Source: an uncultured Bacilli bacterium
GTDB taxonomy: Bacteria; Bacillota_I; Bacilli_A; RF39; UBA660
NCBI GenBank assembly: GCA_934085825.1
Contig: CAKOHR010000008.1
Span: 1 to 64,000 of the forward strand
DNA: 64,000 nucleotides
Reading direction: 5' to 3'
The position numbers and the translations under genes are program-made. Positions 61,847-64,000 of the stretch are shown one piece after another; the stretch's first letter is position 1; the number at the start of each line of letters is the position of its first letter. The notes under the pieces were generated by a model, which did not search any database, was not told where the DNA came from, and saw nothing but the letters and a program-made list of their open reading frames with translations.

Positions 61847-62186
61847 TATCACTTCCTTGTAGTTCTTGCATTTTATCTAAAATCGAAACAAACCATTCGG
61901 TGTTTATAAATACATCTTCTGGTATTTCAGCTTTGATATATTCTTTTAACTTATTCCAATTATCTTTTAGTTGATGTATTTCTTTATTTTTTCCACTAAT
62001 TATTCTATTATGTTCTACTATTCCAATAGTGAATTTTAATTCTTCTTGTAGTTGCTTGTTTTCTTGTTTTAAGCTAAAATAAATATCTCTCATAGTAGCC
62101 AAACATTCAATAAGTTCTTTTTTCTTAAATGCATCATAGTTTATTTCAACATTTTCGGTTGTTACTAATTTATATAAATAATTCAT
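61830..62186 (-). CDS. coiled-coil early phage protein
   Basis: 118 residues; MRDIYFSLKQENKQLQEELKFTIG is coiled coil, and the C-terminus WFVSILDKMQELQGSDNDGS overlaps the next gene. Family not recognised. Confidence 0.5.
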   Translation of the reverse strand: MNYLYKLVTTENVEINYDAFKKKELIECLATMRDIYFSLKQENKQLQEELKFTIGIVEHNRIISGKNKEIHQLKDNWNKLKEYIKAEIPEDVFINTEWFVSILDKMQELQGSDNDGSN

Positions 62187-62206
62187 TCTGACACCTTTTT
62201 TAATAT

Positions 62207-62392
62207 TTAATCATCTCCAATAATACAGCCTTCAAAATATCCTGTTTCTTGTAATATTGCTTTCCCACCATTGTTAATACAATTTTCATATCTTCGTTGA
62301 TTTTCCTTTTGTGAAATAATTCCAATAAAAATAAGAGATACTACAATCAAAGGTATTCCTATTAATAAGGCTTTTTTATCTTCTTTACTCAT
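62207..62392 (-). CDS. 61-residue membrane-anchored phage protein
   Basis: One membrane helix (ALLIGIPLIVVSLIFIGIIS) followed by an external part with two Cys (ENCINNGGKAILQETGYFEGC) that may form a disulfide. An exported surface factor such as superinfection exclusion is conceivable, but unproven. Confidence 0.5.
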   Translation of the reverse strand: MSKEDKKALLIGIPLIVVSLIFIGIISQKENQRRYENCINNGGKAILQETGYFEGCIIGDD

Positions 62393-62725
62393 TTATTCCA
62401 CCTCTTTTAATATATCTAATAATTTTTTATAATCAAAAGTGTAACTATTTAGACCAAAAGTTTTTACGCCATCTAAAATACTTACTACAATTAGATTTTT
62501 ATTTATATATTCTATTGCTTTATCTATTGCTTCTTTTTGCTTTTTACATTGTTGTTCTAATTGTTCGACATATTCTAAAAGTAGTTCTCCGTCTTTGCTA
62601 CACATTATAATGTCTTTTATTTTCCCTGTTCTATGTCCAGTTATTGCAAGTGCTAATTTATAATTATTTTCTCCTACTGTATCTTTTATTTTTGATAATA
62701 TTTTTGGTATTTGTTCTTTATCCAT
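62393..62725 (-). CDS. early phage protein of unknown function
   Basis: 110 residues: LALAITGHRTGKIKDIIMCS, then coiled coil LLEYVEQLEQQCKKQKEAID, and a C-terminal TFDYKKLLDILKEVE. No family recognised. Confidence 0.5.
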   Translation of the reverse strand: MDKEQIPKILSKIKDTVGENNYKLALAITGHRTGKIKDIIMCSKDGELLLEYVEQLEQQCKKQKEAIDKAIEYINKNLIVVSILDGVKTFGLNSYTFDYKKLLDILKEVE

Positions 62726-62740
62726 ATTCTTACTTCTCCT

Positions 62741-63019
62741 TTATCTTATTTCGAAATCTAAATTGCTTAATGACGGACTGCTAAAGCAACTAAAACCAAA
62801 TATTCTTTTTAAATTTAATATTTCATCATTCAATATTATCATTTCATTTTGACACATTAATTCCATTTGATTTCTTAATATATATTCTAGTTTTTCAGAT
62901 ATAATTATAAATTTTGGCTTTCTATGATACATTCCTCTAAATGCCTCTATTTGATTATTTATCTTACCTAATATTTTATGTATTTCTTCCCATTCATAAC
63001 TTTCTATTTCTAAATCCAT
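62741..63019 (-). CDS. early phage protein of unknown function
   Basis: The start is MDLEIESYEWEEIHKILGKI, 8 nt after AGGAG. It contains FRGMYHRKPKFIIISEKLEY, then LRNQMELMCQNEM; helical-beta mix as in many phage nucleotide-handling accessory proteins. Function unknown. The structured RNA lies just upstream. Confidence 0.5.
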   Translation of the reverse strand: MDLEIESYEWEEIHKILGKINNQIEAFRGMYHRKPKFIIISEKLEYILRNQMELMCQNEMIILNDEILNLKRIFGFSCFSSPSLSNLDFEIR

Positions 63020-63042
63020 AACCATTTCTCCTATTTCTCATC

Positions 63043-63126
63043 AGTAGCTAATCCCTAGGCAAAAAGTTGTAGAAAGGAGATACGAGACAGTGAATGATCG
63101 TATTTCTTGCCCAGGAATTAGCTACC
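63043..63126 (-). ncRNA. 84-nt RNA with a 20-bp terminal helix
   Basis: On the minus strand GGTAGCTAATTCCTGGGCAA (63126-63107) pairs along its whole length with 63062-63043, with three G-U pairs and no mismatch. An inner hairpin ATACGA/TCGTAT (63103-63098 with 63085-63080) sits in the 44-nt apical region. No ORF. It lies between two early genes; it could be a small RNA or a processing/regulatory element of the early transcript. Confidence 0.6.
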
Positions 63127-63138
63127 AATGAACTTTAT

Positions 63139-63330
63139 TTATTCTCTTTTATATTTACTTATTTGTTCTAATAATACTTTTTTTATGTTCACATCTTTAT
63201 ATTTTTTTAAGATATAAATTTCTTCTTCTAATTCTTTAATTTTTCTTTTACATTTTCTGTTTTCATAGAGTAAATTATAATATTCTTTCTCATAATCGAT
63301 TATTTCTTTTTCTTTCATTCGTTTTATCAA
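63139..63330 (-). CDS. 63-residue coiled-coil phage protein
   Basis: Charged throughout; EYYNLLYENRKCKRKIKELEEEI and ILKKYKDVNIKKVLLEQISK. Overlaps the HNH gene by 41 bp. Function unknown. Confidence 0.45.
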   Translation of the reverse strand: MIKRMKEKEIIDYEKEYYNLLYENRKCKRKIKELEEEIYILKKYKDVNIKKVLLEQISKYKRE

Positions 63331-63877
63331 TCACTTTCGCTATCAAATGACCTGTTTTAGTTAAATTAGAATCATTGCATCTCAATTTATTTCTATTCAT
63401 AATTAATTCCTCGGAATCGGTCACTAAAATCAAATTATTTAAATCTAAGTTCAATTTATTTCCATCGGCGAAAACAACTTTATATCCTTTTGGAATTTTT
63501 CCATAATTTTGCTCATATATGATTCTATGTTTCAACTTAAATACGTTAGGTTCTTCAATTTTTATTTCTATATAACCATCCACATTAATTCTTTCATAAC
63601 CTACATTTTTATGATTTGGTGGAATATTACCTTTTTTAAATGAAGTTTTATTTGCTTTCATTAAACCTTTTGTTCCTTTATTAAATGGAACATTACCTTT
63701 TTCAAATCTGCCAGTTAAACCACTATTTAGCTTATGACTACCTCTAAAGCTTTTTATATTTTGTGGAGTTAGATTCATTTCAAATTTTTTATTAAACATT
63801 TCAGCCAATTCTTTAGCTGTTTTCATATAATTATTGTTTATTAAAAATTTTTTTTGCTCTTTAGTATATTTATTCAT
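63290..63877 (-). CDS. HNH endonuclease (homing-type)
   Basis: 195 residues. A helix-turn-helix-like N-terminus (QKKFLINNNYMKTAKELAEMFNKKF), a linker with repeated KKGNIPP/KGNVPFNKG segments, then the HNH_3 core KLKHRIIYEQNYGKIPKGYK, VVFADGNKLNLDLNNLILVT. Free-standing enzymes of this form are common selfish or packaging-related genes in phages. It overlaps both neighbours. Confidence 0.8.
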   Translation of the reverse strand: MNKYTKEQKKFLINNNYMKTAKELAEMFNKKFEMNLTPQNIKSFRGSHKLNSGLTGRFEKGNVPFNKGTKGLMKANKTSFKKGNIPPNHKNVGYERINVDGYIEIKIEEPNVFKLKHRIIYEQNYGKIPKGYKVVFADGNKLNLDLNNLILVTDSEELIMNRNKLRCNDSNLTKTGHLIAKVIDKTNERKRNNRL

Positions 63878-64000
63878 TATTTTTTTCTTTCAGTTTTAAA
63901 ACTTCATTTTCATTAGTTATTCCTAACTCATCAGCATATTTTTTTGCGTCTAATACTAATTTTGCATTATTAACTATTGCTGTACTAACACTAGTAATTG
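63870..64000 (-). CDS. partial phage ORF at the window edge
   Basis: Open from the right edge to TAA at 63872-63870; ends ADELGITNENEVLKLKEKNNE. Overlaps the HNH start. Too short to assign. Confidence 0.55.
   Translation of the reverse strand, partial: ITSVSTAIVNNAKLVLDAKKYADELGITNENEVLKLKEKNNE

Larger units (their letters stand above)
35908..64000 (-). mobile_element. podovirus-like prophage (right end outside the window)
   Basis: From attL rightwards nearly all genes are phage genes on the minus strand: endolysin, holin, tail fibre, polyvalent virion protein, connector proteins, coat, scaffold, portal, terminases and a block of small early genes. The head gene order matches P22-type phages, and tape measure, tube and sheath genes are absent. 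The integrase and repressor are expected past 64000. Confidence 0.9.

Overview
The window looks like part of a low-GC, strictly anaerobic Firmicutes/Mollicutes-related genome (gut Bacilli such as the RF39-type lineages are a plausible home; this is inference). Support comes from the AT-rich base composition, a pyruvate:ferredoxin oxidoreductase plus a monomeric [FeFe] hydrogenase, Gram-positive style signals (strong Shine-Dalgarno sites, T-tailed terminators, a Fem-type cell-wall enzyme), and the standard code: TGA works as a stop, for example at the end of the GT8 gene at 30647.

Layout, host part (1-35907). First come pyruvate oxidation and glycolysis genes (nifJ, eno), a DUF308 membrane protein and a Fem-like aminoacyltransferase. 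A decayed HipA-like kinase follows, then the str operon (rpsL-rpsG-fusA-tuf, minus strand, with promoter and leader), and the rplK-rplA and rplJ-rplL units with their leaders. Next are two tandem membrane-anchored thioredoxin-like proteins, a tetR-hydA pair, a dicarboxylate/glutamate symporter, a SipW-type signal peptidase, tRNA-Cys, and several envelope proteins (LysM, SH3/M23-like). A compact operon from 34658 down to 29787 encodes an AMP-forming acyl ligase, an acyl carrier protein, a phosphopantetheinyl transferase, two GT8 glycosyltransferases and a PlsC-like acyltransferase. Together these look like a fatty-acid activation and glycolipid module. A frameshifted flavodoxin and small redox genes sit just before the prophage.

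Layout, prophage (35908 to beyond 64000). The left attachment site is recognisable as the last 19 nt of a minus-strand tRNA gene, whose own terminator remains outside it. The structural genes run on the minus strand in the order terS, terL, portal, scaffold, coat, connector proteins, a 2199-residue polyvalent virion protein, a tail fibre with an S74-type chaperone, holin, endolysin. No tape-measure or tail-tube gene is visible, so a short-tailed (podovirus, P22-like) virion is inferred. Accessory features at the left end are an HNH-like gene, a type I toxin-like locus with its ribosome-binding site locked in a hairpin, and an Acb2/Tad1-like cyclic-nucleotide sponge. The integrase and lysogeny genes are not in the window and probably lie beyond its right edge.

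The most unusual stretch is 58333-58972. A phage tRNA-Ile with anticodon UAU directly abuts a terminator on one side and, on the other, about 430-500 nt of non-coding sequence. On the minus strand this folds into long helices whose only imperfections are G-U pairs. Size, tRNA neighbour and prophage setting resemble the giant ROOL/GOLLD phage RNAs. A second, smaller RNA with a perfect 20-bp terminal helix lies at 63043-63126.
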